Shown here: one piece after another, positions 56,101 through 64,000 of the stretch | Layout of the letters: each line of letters opens with the position of its first letter | Position numbering within the stretch: position 1 is the stretch's first letter | The notes under the pieces: model-generated | What the model was told of the DNA's origin: nothing | Databases searched by the model: none | Seen by the model: only the letters and a program-made list of their open reading frames with translations | Assembly (NCBI GenBank): GCA_037349105.1 | Contig: JAYJMM010000099.1 | Location: forward strand, 1,240,001 to 1,304,000 | Direction: 5' to 3' | Source: Limnomonas spitsbergensis | Lineage: Eukaryota; Chlorophyta; Chlorophyceae; Chlamydomonadales | DNA length: 64,000 nt | Made by a program: the position numbers and the translations under genes

Positions 56101-56204
56101 GCGCCATTGTGGGCGGGGTTTTCACCGTGGCGGGCATCTTGGACTCCATCTTGTACCAATCCGTCAAAATGCTAAAAAAGAATCAACTGGGCAAGCAAGG
56201 CTGA
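44119..56204 (+). CDS. PDI-C: protein disulfide isomerase fused to ERGIC/Erv41-46 domains
   Basis: Thirteen exons: 44119-44177, 44279-44357, 44445-44539, 45218-45275, 46328-46453, 47491-47572, 48485-48609, 50513-50617, 51554-51701, 52660-52830, 53918-54003, 55730-55870 and 56049-56204. They give 476 residues, all junctions GT-AG and in phase. It begins MATRMVSRLKSIDFYKKIP, then TLGGAWLSILAASIMVFLFG (first membrane helix, ~27-46), the Erv-type lumenal part (FPALSCEFATLDFSDSLGT) and a thioredoxin domain. The thioredoxin active site is FYAPWCHWCQRLEPTW (C176 and C179), followed by GFPSIRVFRKG. The second ERGIC half has MNMSHTIHSFYFG, VSFDLSPMQ and the C-terminal helix CAIVGGVFTVAGILDSI. This layout is the plant/algal PDI-C (PDIL5-3/5-4 type), an ER-Golgi membrane oxidoreductase thought to act in cargo folding and export. 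Both active-site cysteines are present. Nearly every intron holds copies of exon edges. Confidence 0.93.
45297..45500. repeat. Two-copy ~115-bp tandem repeat in PDI-C intron 4
   Basis: cccttggcccgcctcctgcc to ggcctgtccaggttccatgt is repeated once with small changes (45299-45395 and 45413-45500). Confidence 0.8.
46040..46362 (+). repeat. Copies of PDI-C exon 5 5' end and acceptor
   Basis: The genuine exon 5 starts after gcatgatcag at 46328 (aaacggctcaacatcaccaa). Earlier copies occur at about 46055-46080, 46184-46220 (aaatgactcaacatcaccaa) and 46255-46290, each preceded by a (c)atgatca(g/t) and a pyrimidine tract. The intervals are 70-130 bp. Confidence 0.75.
46445..46895 (+). repeat. Copies of PDI-C exon 5 3' end and donor
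   Basis: The true junction gacgcttc|gtgagtgggagg (46446-46465) is echoed at about 46588 (ctttgtgagaggtag), 46697 (ccctttgcgagtggatgagg), 46788 (gcgctttgtgagagggaggg) and 46880 (gacgctttgtgagagggggg). Confidence 0.65.
47520..48180 (+). repeat. Copies of PDI-C exon 6 3' end and donor
   Basis: The exon end cttcacgcagatgttagcgc then ggtactcaattg|gtgagtt is followed by five diverged copies at about 47650-47695, 47707-47750, 47835-47885, 48038-48075 and 48128-48180. Most keep a g(t/c)gagttcca donor context, and linked text (ctgatgctgggcttcgtccc) is duplicated too. Confidence 0.8.
48342..48400 (+). repeat. Upstream copy of the PDI-C active-site exon 7
   Basis: ggcaccgttggtgtcggcgg then tctgagcccactaagg resembles tggtgccattggtgccagcg then gttagagcccacttggg of exon 7 (48508-48545), the segment coding WCHWCQRLEPTW. 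The copy is frame-broken and lies in the preceding intron. Confidence 0.55.
48600..49195 (+). repeat. ~100-bp array seeded by PDI-C exon 7 3' end and donor
   Basis: Five to six units contain gcattcgtttgctagaggta then ggcccaggc. They mirror the true junction gcgcattcgctacgctaag|gtacgggcc at 48590-48618. Units also share ggtggacgcatttgattc and G-runs. Confidence 0.75.
49510..50545 (+). repeat. Copies of PDI-C exon 8 5' end
   Basis: The genuine start acag|gtggactgcactgctgaggt then ggagctgtgtc at 50509-50544 has copies near 49512-49545 (ggttgactgcatttcccagg then atgagctgtgtc), 49578-49612, and 50420-50455 (gccgacagtactgatgaggt then ggagctgtgtg). Confidence 0.7.
49745..50316. repeat. 21-bp minisatellite carrying CCCTAAA
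   Basis: About 27 copies of aagcatgaaccctaaaccatt (variants tcatt, tcagt). Each embeds the plant-type telomere string ccctaaa. The period is divisible by three and stop-free, giving false 200-codon frames on both strands. It is located in PDI-C intron 7 between two exon 8 edge copies. Confidence 0.95.
51660..52045 (+). repeat. Copies of PDI-C exon 9 3' end and donor
   Basis: The exon end gcgccacggagcagtggatg then caacatggcag|gtgggtggtt has copies at about 51770-51812, 51889-51930 and 52003-52045, all with (a/c)agatgaggcggtt- or aggt(g)-type donors. The spacers are caggt/cagttg-rich. Confidence 0.8.
52195..52700 (+). repeat. Copies of PDI-C exon 10 5' end and acceptor
   Basis: The true exon start gctttgtcctggtcaagaag then gtgccgggcaccctgcgctt (52660) is preceded by copies at about 52200-52258, 52327-52385, 52440-52490 and 52537-52590. 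Each is preceded by an aaccct- and acacatgcaccc-rich flank, so the unit (~110 bp) includes the polypyrimidine tract and acceptor. Confidence 0.85.
52918..53230. repeat. 16-bp minisatellite in PDI-C intron 10
   Basis: About 18 copies of atgcgccatatcaccc, some shortened to the atgcgcc dimer. Stop-free, so three overlapping false plus-strand frames are open. Confidence 0.93.
53980..54185 (+). repeat. Copies of PDI-C exon 11 3' end and donor
   Basis: Exon 11 ends cacgagcattacctacag|gtgcgtgctggggagtg. The same string plus gaaggcaatttacggttt occurs three times at about 60-bp spacing (53985, 54060, 54133). The last copy has changed acag to actg. Confidence 0.88.
54400..55780 (+). repeat. 139-bp array carrying PDI-C exon 12 acceptor and first codons
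   Basis: Nine units start near 54443, 54582, 54721, 54860, 54999, 55138, 55277, 55416 and 55555. Each has cccccaccctcag|gttgttctgac then cagtgttgagctagggagtg, i.e. a polypyrimidine tract, an acceptor and the codons for VVLTSVELGSG. The real exon 12 begins at 55730. At 54401-54447 an isolated copy of the exon interior (cgagtatacggcgcacagtc) marks the first duplication. Units also contain tgtagctgatgacacatggt, after which stops end any read-in. Confidence 0.93.
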
Positions 56205-57011
56205 GCTGTTAGATGCCATATGTGGTTGTAGCGGATGTGTTGGCCGGGTTGCCCTATCCTAGGAGAATCGGTTTGGCAAGCAGGGCTGAGCTGGCTGGGA
56301 CGACCTGGTTGGGTCAGTTGAGTGGTTGTGATACTGAAGAGGCCGTTGACTTGGTTGTGTGGTTGAGCTGGGAGGTTGAGCTGGCTAAGGTGCTTGCGAT
56401 AACTAAACCAACTGGGCTGGTAGTGCTGATCAGCTGGCCACCTGGATTTAGTTGCGGGGGGCAGAGGGTTCATCATGTAAAACATCTTGTTTGGACTCCC
56501 ATCCTGATTGAAGGCTTCTTAGCCCCTTCTTGCCTTGAACACTCTCCCAACCAAACAGTTGGGCGCCCATGCGGCCTACCCTTGTTGAACACGGCCCAGT
56601 GGTGAATTAAAGCTCAGCCACGTCGGCAAACATGAAGTCAGATAGGAAGGTAAAGGGAGAAGGCACAAGGGGAAAGATAGGAAAGCAAGTTCACCTTCCA
56701 CACAACAAGAACAACAAAAAGGTCAAGCAAACCGTATCCCCTGCCCCTACAGAGACTAGCCTTCAAAAAAATCAACTACAAGTTCCACAAAAGCAAGGGC
56801 CTCCCACTCCTACTTACAGGCTATCCTAGTTCCTATCTCATAGGGAGGAAAAAGGAAAGGAACTACAAGCAAGAGGAAAGACGTTTGCCGAGGTGTTGTA
56901 GTCTCTCAAATATGTCTCGACTTCTGAGCAGGAGGTAGAAGCAGCCTTAGCAGACTTATGGCCATCGAACATCCCATCTCCTAGGCAGACAAGGGTGCAT
57001 GAAACCCAGCT
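56205..57011 (-). mobile_element. LINE 3' remnants between PDI-C and OTU genes
   Basis: At 56550-56600 a plus-orientated terminus (gttgggcgcccatgcggcc) is joined to a subfamily-2 3' UTR in minus orientation (56600-56830: ggaaagcaagttcaccttcc, gcaaaccgtatcccc). 56205-56540 and 56830-57011 show no gene. Confidence 0.55.
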
Positions 57012-60000
57012 TTAATTCCCACGGGGGGAGCTGCTGCCACTCAGGTGGGCACTCGCCCTGGCTCCCTTCGACCTATCTTTGCCCTCCTTGGGTGCAGTTG
57101 AAATGATGCTGTCATAATGAACCTGCAAACACAAGGACATGAGATAGGTAATAATCATTGCACTAAAAATCCAGATTGCACCAACTAGTTCCTATCAGCC
57201 CTGGTCACCACTCTAGGCTTGTTCCAAAATGAATTGATGAGCCTCACCGAGTCACCATATGGACATCATACTTGCCTACAAAACCTCATTGGATTTCATA
57301 AAAACAAATCCACATCAGGGCAGTCACGGACCTTCAAATTCTACTGGAACTGCCTTCGGAACTGTCGTCCGATATTTTTCCAGCTGAGTCGGTCTTAATT
57401 ATTCTTTCTTCTGCCTGGAGGAATAGCGGTAAATACCGCATTACATCACGTATACTCAAAGTCTCCCCTGCCCGTATACCCTGTCTCCTTGCCGAAGCCT
57501 CCTCCTCGACAGGTTTTTCCTCCTCCACAACGCATACGGGTTAGGCTGGGGTTATGACGAAAGCTGGGTTGGACCACCATTACGGAGGACTTCGCCAACG
57601 ACCTAAAAATGGGAGAGAGATGATCTGGACACAAATCTAAATTCCGATATTTGAGCTCGTTGGCACAGTCCTCGATCCGGACAGGGCCGCGGGTGTGTTA
57701 ACACTTAAAATTATTCCAAACCGATACCCAGCATTCTTGCCCGGCTTGAATTGTTTCTGGTCATACTCTCCGCGAGCCCTAGGAGCAGGTGTGGACCCGA
57801 TTTTTTGAAAAACGTCGCTTTCCCAAGTTTTTGACATCGCCGGTTGGGCTAAGGATTATGGGAAAGAGGCACGACGCAAACCTGATCCGAAAATCGACCA
57901 AAGTGACAATGTCAAAAGTAGCAGAGCTTCCTTCATCTCTGACACAGTTTGAGATTGTCGGGGTTTGCAAAAGCATAAAAGCTTATCACACTCTTCACAC
58001 TACTAGGAAAATGTTACTTGCTTTTCCCATCCCATCCTGCTGCCCCCCACCCCCCCGCTTGTTGCCCACCCACTTCCTCTGACCCAATCTCAGAGGACAT
58101 CCCCTTATCACTAGATGCCTCTTTATCCCCCCGACACATCCTCATCTGCTATTGCTGCGCTACCTCTGTACCGCTGTCTCAACTGCGACTTTATTAGGCG
58201 GCCTGTTGCTGCGTCCGTTGTTGCTTAGTAGCATGCCCATGCTCCTGCCCCGGCCCATGCCTGTTGCCGCATCCTCATCCCCGTATGCCTCATGGGCAAC
58301 CCCACATGCTCCCCGCGCTCGCATCCACACCCGCGTGATGCAGCTGCATCCCTGGCTAGAAGAGTCATGCGCTCCTCGAGTGTCTGAGGGTTGCCTTAGA
58401 AACATCAGTAGGCTGAGTTGCAGGCTTCACATTCATGAGCTAGTCGTGCAACTGCTCGGACATAAACTGCGAAAAGCTCGTTGATTGTCAGAGAGTGGAT
58501 AGGATACGAGGGCCCTTTAGGAGCTCCCGGTTAGGGGTCGAGTATACATACCGGGGCTTGGGCGTCTTGTCAACCTGTACTTCCCAAAATCCACGCCGCA
58601 TCGGCGTTCTCTTTTCTTTTCTTGTCTGTGCATCATAAACGAGGAGTATAATTTGTTTTCTCATGCGCATTGACTTTAAATGCGAATGAAAACTCGCGCG
58701 AGCTGACGTCAGATATTCCATCCTAAGCTGCATCTACAAGCGCCTTTTGTTGATGCACCCCTCGATTGAGACTGTCGGATAGTGATAAAGCACTTGGCTA
58801 ACCCAAAAGAGCACGGGGCCTGAATCCGAAAAGGGTCCATTTATCCCTTAGCTCCCAAGAGGCCTTTCACTGATTGTAAAAGGCTAGCGGCACCTCGAGA
58901 CGGACATGGTCCAAAGGTATCGCTAGATATAAAATTTTGTTCCGCCTATCCTAGCATGGCGCAATTTTTTTATAACTTACGAGGTATGGCCTGTTGAATC
59001 GAGGCGAGAGGCGATGGTAGTTCAGTGAATGTGTTTTGCTGCATTGATGTGGTGATACATGAGGTGATTTCAATCACCAATTTGTATCACCAAACCATTG
59101 TATCACTACAGTAATTAAAATGACTGTGCCGTTTTTTAATTCAACGCACGGGTTGCTGATAATTACAAAATATCCGCGCAATGCTTAAGAAACCTGCCGT
59201 ACTTGCGGACCAACAATTTTGTTTTCTCATACCGCCAAATCAGCGCACCCTTGCAGTTCCCCAATTGATTGAAGCTCACAAGTAGTATGCGCAACATACT
59301 GAATTATTAATGATGCGAGATCCGAAATGCATAGTACGGTATACCGTAGTATCAGTCCGATTTCGTTTTATTGATCGTTTTTCAAGAAAACGAACCGTTG
59401 ATTTCGATTAAAATGTGTACCGTGGGACAAAAACGAACCATACAAACGAATATTTTAGCCCCAAACCCTAAAAAATCGCCACACAAAGAGTAGCTTCGTT
59501 CATGTCGCAATCACGCTCCATTTTCGCATTGAAATGCTGTCGTTATGAGCAAAAGGCAGTTCACTTTTGCTGAATCAATCGTTAGAGCAAATGCACAGGC
59601 TGTTCTGGCACCGGCAGCACCTCATCAGACATCGCCGGCTCCCGCTGATGGGGCTGTGAATCTACCCGGAGCCGCTCCATTAGCCACAGCTCCTGCCACT
59701 GCAATTATTGATTTAGACCCGGATGTCGAGATAGTAGGCGAGCGGCCCCGCCGCGTCTTCCAGCCGCAGCAGAAGAAGCCGAAAGTGTGTGCTGCCCTTG
59801 ATGGCTTCCATGACATCTTGAGTGTCAAATTTGTTTACCAAGTGGACTGCATGTTTGCCTTGCTTATTGGCATACTGTTACCGTTCTCTGTAGTCCTATT
59901 GGTGCAAGTTTGTAGCATTTTTACGACAGAAGAGTGAACTACCAGCTCATGTGACTTTAGGGATCTCAATTGACGAGTTTAGACCATTGACGAACGTTTG

Positions 60001-62256
60001 ATTGCAATGTAATCAACTTGTTGACAAAAACGAACCGGTGATTGCCGTTTTGAGTGGTTCTGGAGCAAAAACGAACCGGTGATTGCCGTTTTGAGTGGTT
60101 CTGGAGCAAAAACGAACCGGTGATTGCCGTTTTGAGTGGTTCTGGAGCAAAAACGAACTAGTGATCGTACAAATTCCAGCCTCCGATCAGAAAAAAGAAC
60201 CACTAAAACGAAAGCGTGATTTTGTTAATTAGAAGGTTTCCAAACAAAAAACGAATTCAATATAAAACGAAATCGGACTGATACTACGGTATCTGGCGGA
60301 GTCAAAACAGAAATACAGTACTTGTAATTTCCCATTGCTTCATTGCGGTAACTTCGCTGGTTTGGCATACCGCAGACATACATAGGGAACCGCATGCCTC
60401 CACACAACTCACCTCGGGTATGAAGCTTAGGTGCAGTGTCTTGAGCTCCACCCCACTGTCGAGTTTGCAAAACACCTCATTGGGTGCCAGTACCAGCTCC
60501 TTAGGCGACTCAGAGGGCTCGTGAGAGGCACATACGACCTCAATTCATGGAATGTATCTGCAATTGGCGAGCTTGATATCAGTCGCCTCCTAGTGTCAAC
60601 AACATGAAATTAAGTTTTCAGTCGATACCGTAGAACCACGCACCCCAAAAGAAAATATTGTTTCCTGTCGCGCAACCAAAAACAATAAAAAAAAAGGCTG
60701 CACAGCGGCGAACATTTAATTTAACGTCTTGTAACAGGTAATTTAATTAACACCGCGCATCACTGAAAATAATTTAAATTTCCTTCCGCGCAGCACTTTT
60801 AGCCAATACCGGTACAGTAAAACTCGGTTGAAACCCTAGTTTGATGCTAGCAAGGATAGCACACGGTCAACAATAATCAACGTAGTCGTCGTCCTCCTCC
60901 TCCGCCGGTGCCTGGCCTCAGGAACCGTGTGGTTGCTGGGGCCCCGAAACGTCAGCAATCATCAGCACCCGTCTCTGCCTCCCTACAGGGACTGGCGTAA
61001 GGATCACTCGACGGATGTCAAAATATGCTTGGTGATATTGGTGAGCTAGAGAAGGGATCGGGCGTTTGCCTCTTTCGATTGGTCTGACCTTTGTCGCTCA
61101 TCTGAACTTTGCCATGCGATCATGTACATGGTCGGTAATGCCATGCCATCGTCAACTCGCGTTTGATGCCGTATTTGACGGTGATGCCGTATTTCCTGTG
61201 TCCACCATTCTGTAGGGAAGGCCGTACTTGTGTACCGCGATTTTGACTGCACTTTAAAGGAGCCCATCAATCAAACAGTCCCGCGCGAGCGCGCGATTTT
61301 TTTTGATTTTAATTTGTAGCACGCACCCCCCAAATAGTTGTTTGGGCACCTGACTGACACTCCGCGCACATGCGATTTTTGAATTAATATTAGCGCGTAG
61401 CCATATCCGCTCACCCCAATAATTAATTATGAGCGAAGTCTAGGAGATTCTACAGCATGATCTCAACATAAGACCACATCACATCTCGACAAGTTAGCCC
61501 AAGGATATACACGAGGGTGCCTCCGTAGTCACACTTCCAGGATGAGCACTGGCACATCCCAAGATTCCATGAGGTTCCACGATTCCTTCAAGGCGCCCCC
61601 ATAGGTCACTTCCCACCTACAGCAGCTTGGAGCGTGATGTTGTCCATCCATGTACCGTCTTTTGCCATGGCGACCAAGTAGGCATCGAAGTTTTCGAACT
61701 TGTCGCATGCTGACTTGTATCCTTTGCATAAAACTCTTTGTAGTGATCTTCGCGATCCTTTAGTTGTCTCATGATAGTCTCTCTTACGATCTCAGGGGTC
61801 TTCTTGCGTCTCGACTCGTCCAACAAGTGAAGTTGGTGGCTGAGGGCGGCAGCCTGTGTCGGCAAGGCAATCCAAAATCTGTACCTTTACTTCACACATG
61901 CTTAAACTTGCCATACATCAGATTCACATCCAATATTCAGTCACATTTCAACAAAAACCCGCTCCGCTCACCCTATGCTCGGGCACACTCCCTTCACCCC
62001 ACGCTTGGGCCTTAATTTGGAAGCCTCATACCAACCTTGAATTTGTGTCCCTTGAGGGGTCTTTGATGGGGGTGGTCGACTGGTGGTGACCCATGAAATG
62101 AAGCACTGCACATAACCCCACCTGGCAATTACCGTCGCCCTTGATCGCAATCCGCTTGAGTTGATGCCTTGCAAGACAATTGTCAAGGTCTTGTGTCCTG
62201 GATATGACAACCTGTTGACACGCTGCTGCATTCACTTTTTGGCATTTTACAAACAT
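57012..62256 (-). CDS. OTU-domain cysteine protease (deubiquitinase), possibly inactivated
   Basis: Exons on the minus strand: 62256-62122, 61853-61617, 61246-61206 (tentative), 60538-60413 and 57122-57012. Exon 1 ends LKRIAIKGDGNCQ, the OTU catalytic block (D41, C44). Exon 2 gives AAALSHQLHLLDESRRKKTP, ETIMRQLKDREDHYKEF and, in another frame, FDAYLVAMAKDGTWMDNITL then QAA, the conserved GTW.D..TLQAA element. Exon 4 ends TLHLSFIPE and the last exon opens VHYDSI, supplying the catalytic histidine (family LSFxxEVHYNS). Order and spacing match plant OTU9/11-type enzymes, which cleave ubiquitin chains. Odd points: exon 2 changes frame at about 61737, explained by one T missing from a T run. Exon 4 has an in-frame TGA if the acceptor at 60569-60571 is used, avoided by using 60538. 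Either could be assembly error or decay. The last intron (3.3 kb) holds a TIR transposon. Confidence 0.65.
57123..59340. other. OTU last intron, unassigned part
   Basis: Minus-strand frames at 57334-57528 and 57637-57837 have a mixed composition but no recognisable domain and no clear splice links, so I do not call a gene. 59050-59115 has short inverted tracts (ggtgatacatgaggtgat and atcaccaatttgtatcacca). Confidence 0.35.
59545..59937 (+). CDS. Hypothetical 130-residue protein inside the TIR element
   Basis: ATG-started frame MSKRQFTFAESIVRANAQAV, then a proline/alanine-rich segment, an acidic patch IIDLDPDVEIVGERPRR, a basic stretch QPQQKKPKV and a hydrophobic C-terminal part (LLIGILLPFSVVLLVQV). 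I do not recognise it. The LDPDVEIVGE segment resembles a SUMO-interacting or transposon accessory motif only loosely. It could be the first exon of a longer transposon protein, since the hydrophobic tail may be intron read-through. Confidence 0.4.
   Translation: MSKRQFTFAESIVRANAQAVLAPAAPHQTSPAPADGAVNLPGAAPLATAPATAIIDLDPDVEIVGERPRRVFQPQQKKPKVCAALDGFHDILSVKFVYQVDCMFALLIGILLPFSVVLLVQVCSIFTTEE
60026..60148. repeat. Three 41-bp direct repeats in the TIR element
   Basis: aaaaacgaaccggtgattgc then cgttttgagtggttctggag then c is repeated perfectly at 60026, 60067 and 60108, with a partial fourth copy at 60149. Within each unit aaacgaaccggtgattgc may be a subterminal protein-binding site. Confidence 0.95.
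60626..61457. mobile_element. TIR DNA transposon, copy 2 (inverted, diverged)
   Basis: Inverted relative to the element at 32448-33081. Its left end taccgtagaac followed by gcacccc and its right end (gagcgaagtctaggagattc then tacagca) match the opposite ends of copy 1. Shared blocks include gggcacctgactgacactcc and the gcgcgagcgcgcga tract. The interior (60800-61265) differs from copy 1 and may contain OTU exon 3. Confidence 0.7.
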
Positions 62257-62896
62257 GTCGTTCCTTGTACCAACGTGCTTATATTTAGTTCATCTCTAGT
62301 TCAACTACAACGGAGGGTGTAGTACAAACAATAGGGACATCACACTAAGGCAGTAAGGTGATCTCAGACTTGGGCCCCACTAACAAAACCTATATCTCAT
62401 GCAAATAGGATGGCAACTAAGGGATGCAAAAATCATTCAAAACATAAGTACATGGACAAAGCATGCCATCACGTATGCATAGGCCTAAATCGGCCCACAA
62501 AATCCATTGCGCAACATGCAACATTGCCATGCAACAAGTTATGGGAAACCATATTCGGACGGCTTGCAATGGCACAGTGCGTTGCGGGATTTAAGCCAAT
62601 CGGTACTAGGTAACCCTGCCTTGATGCCGCCGTTAGTAGGGGTCCTATTCACGGCCAACCATGAAGTATTGGCCTCTGGTCAGCCCAGGGTTTGTTCTTG
62701 TCAAGCTTGAGGTAAAAAGGGAACGGCCCAACAAAATAACGAACACTGAACATCTCAATAGAGGATTGTTCTTGCAGTGCAAGCTGCTCTAGAAGCTAGG
62801 ATTTCATGAAGCCACCCGGGCGAAGTAGATGAATGTGGCTAGGTTTGAAAGATTATTGACAACCTTAAACCCTAACGACTCCATGGATTTGTGAAC
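62257..62896. other. OTU 5' flank
   Basis: No gene or repeat recognised. Confidence 0.4.
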
Positions 62897-63013
62897 CTAC
62901 TCGGGCAGATTTGAAGACTTCAGGAGGCAGGCTCGGCGGCATCTTTTCTTGAGCGTCTTTGTCCCTGCTGTTGGTAGGCTGCTCTAGCGGTTGGTCATCT
63001 TGCACCTTCAAGC
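62897..63013 (-). CDS. Possible exon of an unidentified gene
   Basis: An open minus-strand segment between a cag acceptor and a gttcac donor encodes LKVQDDQPLEQPTNSRDKDA and QEKMPPSLPPEVFKSAR, hydrophilic and without stops. Phase does not match directly to the candidate exon at 63512-63756, so an intervening exon would be needed. Function unknown. Confidence 0.25.
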
Positions 63014-63084
63014 CTGCACGACACATCGGCAAATTGTGAGAGGGAGGAAGTGATCGAGACAACTAGCAAACAGATAGTTTCCTG

Positions 63085-63480
63085 GATATATGTTTATGTA
63101 AGCACAATTCAGCTACCATTTGGCCTCCGACCAATGCCAAAGGCATCCGGTAGGCCTGTAGGGAGGCTGATAGGGTTCAGAAAAGCATGCAAGCGGGTAT
63201 GTGGCATGGGAGTGGCAATCATGGGGCGAACATGTGGCAGGCATGCGACATGCAACCAGTGGCAAGCATGTGGCGGGCACGGTAGGGAGCATGAGGCTGG
63301 TGGCATTCATCCAGGTGGTAGGGATGCAGGTGGCATGAAGACATGTTGCGTACATGCATGTGGCAGACAGGTACGGTACGCAGGGAGGTGAAAAACATGT
63401 GGGAAAGCATACATGTAGCGGGTAGGCAAGCATACACGTGGTATACAAGAAGGTACGTGGCGGACAAGTAGGTGGCACAG
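63085..63480. repeat. Imperfect gcatg/catgtggc-rich repeat tract
   Basis: Loose units of about 25-35 bp around gcatgtggca(g/t) and gcaagcatac. They occupy the intron between the two candidate exons and keep false minus frames open. Confidence 0.6.
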
Positions 63481-63511
63481 TATATACTACAAACCTACTT
63501 CTGCAAGCCAC

Positions 63512-63756
63512 CTCAGCTGCACGGACGACATCCGCGTGCACCGCATAGGCAGACCATAAGCACATCACGATGAGCGCCCATGGGAGTTGTTCAACAGGGT
63601 GTAGGAAGAGTCCCCAAAGGTTGAGCGCAACCTCTAACAACCTGACGCCACAGCGGAAGGATTGCACGAGCCACTCCCAACTCAGGAAGACGACAGCGAA
63701 CTTCTCATTTGCATCATAGGGCGGCTGCATGTGGCAAGCCATGTTCTTGTGATATT
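63512..63756 (-). CDS. Possible exon of a membrane protein gene running off the right edge
   Basis: A minus-strand open segment with a ttcaag acceptor and a GAG|gtggct donor encodes EYHKNMACHMQPPYDANEKF, then a hydrophobic region (VVFLSWEWLVQSF; LLEVALNLWGLFL) and ALIVMCLWSAYAVHADVVRA, suggesting two or three membrane helices. 64000-63919 may be the preceding exon. I do not recognise the family. Confidence 0.35.
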
Positions 63757-64000
63757 CTTGAAATTGTAAGGGTGGGAGAAGGGAAGACACCTCGCTGAGA
63801 TGATGGATAAAGCAATAATCAACACACAATGATTGACATGGTCAACCTAAGCATGAAACATGCTAAGCACCCAACCTTTCCCCCACCCTCATGAATAACC
63901 CCCCTATCGTGTGCATACCTTCATGAAGTTTGATACAGCAGTGCACACAACGAGGCTGGCAGTGGCCGCCAACATCATGAGGGGCTGGCCACATGGTGGG

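Larger units (their letters stand above)
59341..60292. mobile_element. TIR element with perfect 30-bp terminal inverted repeats
   Basis: ataccgtagtatcagtccga then tttcgtttta at 59341-59370 is exactly inverted at 60263-60292. The 952-bp element holds a 130-codon frame (59545-59937) and three 41-bp direct repeats (60026-60148), plus many single aaacgaacc motifs. No target-site duplication is obvious. It lies in the last intron of the OTU gene. Confidence 0.9.

Noticed and set aside
57334..57976. Possible separate gene from minus-strand frames
   Set aside because: No domain, no consistent splice links, and the region sits inside the last OTU intron.
59979..60203. Minus-strand frame encoding VRFCSRTTQNGNH-type repeats
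   Set aside because: Read-through of three 41-bp direct repeats in the TIR element.

Overview
This window is nuclear DNA from a eukaryote, most likely a flagellated green alga (chlorophyte or prasinophyte grade). All the real genes are split by GT-AG introns. The protein disulfide isomerase gene has the plant-type PDI-C/ERGIC fusion layout, one gene (OSCP1) belongs to a family associated with cilia, and plant-type telomere-like CCCTAAA motifs are scattered through the introns. I cannot name the species. I rebuilt eight gene models by eye, checking that every splice junction kept reading phase; almost all long open frames outside those exons are products of tandem repeats or decayed retrotransposons.

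Layout, left to right. An OSCP1 homologue (minus, running off the left edge) lies head to head with a complete mago nashi gene (plus, 3515-4942). A LINE-rich gap follows, then a complete fibrillarin gene (plus, 8559-10356). From 12398 to 26842 (minus) runs a 15-exon gene for an NT-C2-domain protein with a very long coiled coil, head to head with a V-ATPase accessory subunit (Ac45/Voa1-like) gene (plus, 27182-28672). The stretch 28.7-34.5 kb is a graveyard of nested, 5'-truncated LINE copies plus a TIR transposon. A PP2C phosphatase (plus, 34544-41454) follows; its introns hold a tRNA-headed SINE and a 1.5 kb 15-bp minisatellite. After another LINE with clean target-site duplications comes a 13-exon PDI-C gene (plus, 44119-56204). 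The right end carries an OTU-family deubiquitinase gene (minus, 57012-62256) with two different TIR elements in its introns, and fragments of a possible membrane-protein gene.

The genes are unrelated housekeeping functions (exon junction complex, rRNA methylation, V-ATPase, ER folding, dephosphorylation, deubiquitination) and do not form a pathway. What unifies the window is intron structure. In six of the eight genes the introns contain degenerate tandem copies of the adjoining exon edge together with its splice site, sometimes amplified into minisatellites (best case: nine copies of a 139-bp unit carrying the acceptor of PDI-C exon 12). Tandem duplication across exon-intron junctions, with unit sizes from about 25 to 140 bp, therefore looks like a main route of intron growth here and creates arrays of decoy splice sites. 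The second striking pattern is a set of LINE insertions cut to 37-62 bp, three of which still have 11-14 bp target-site duplications.
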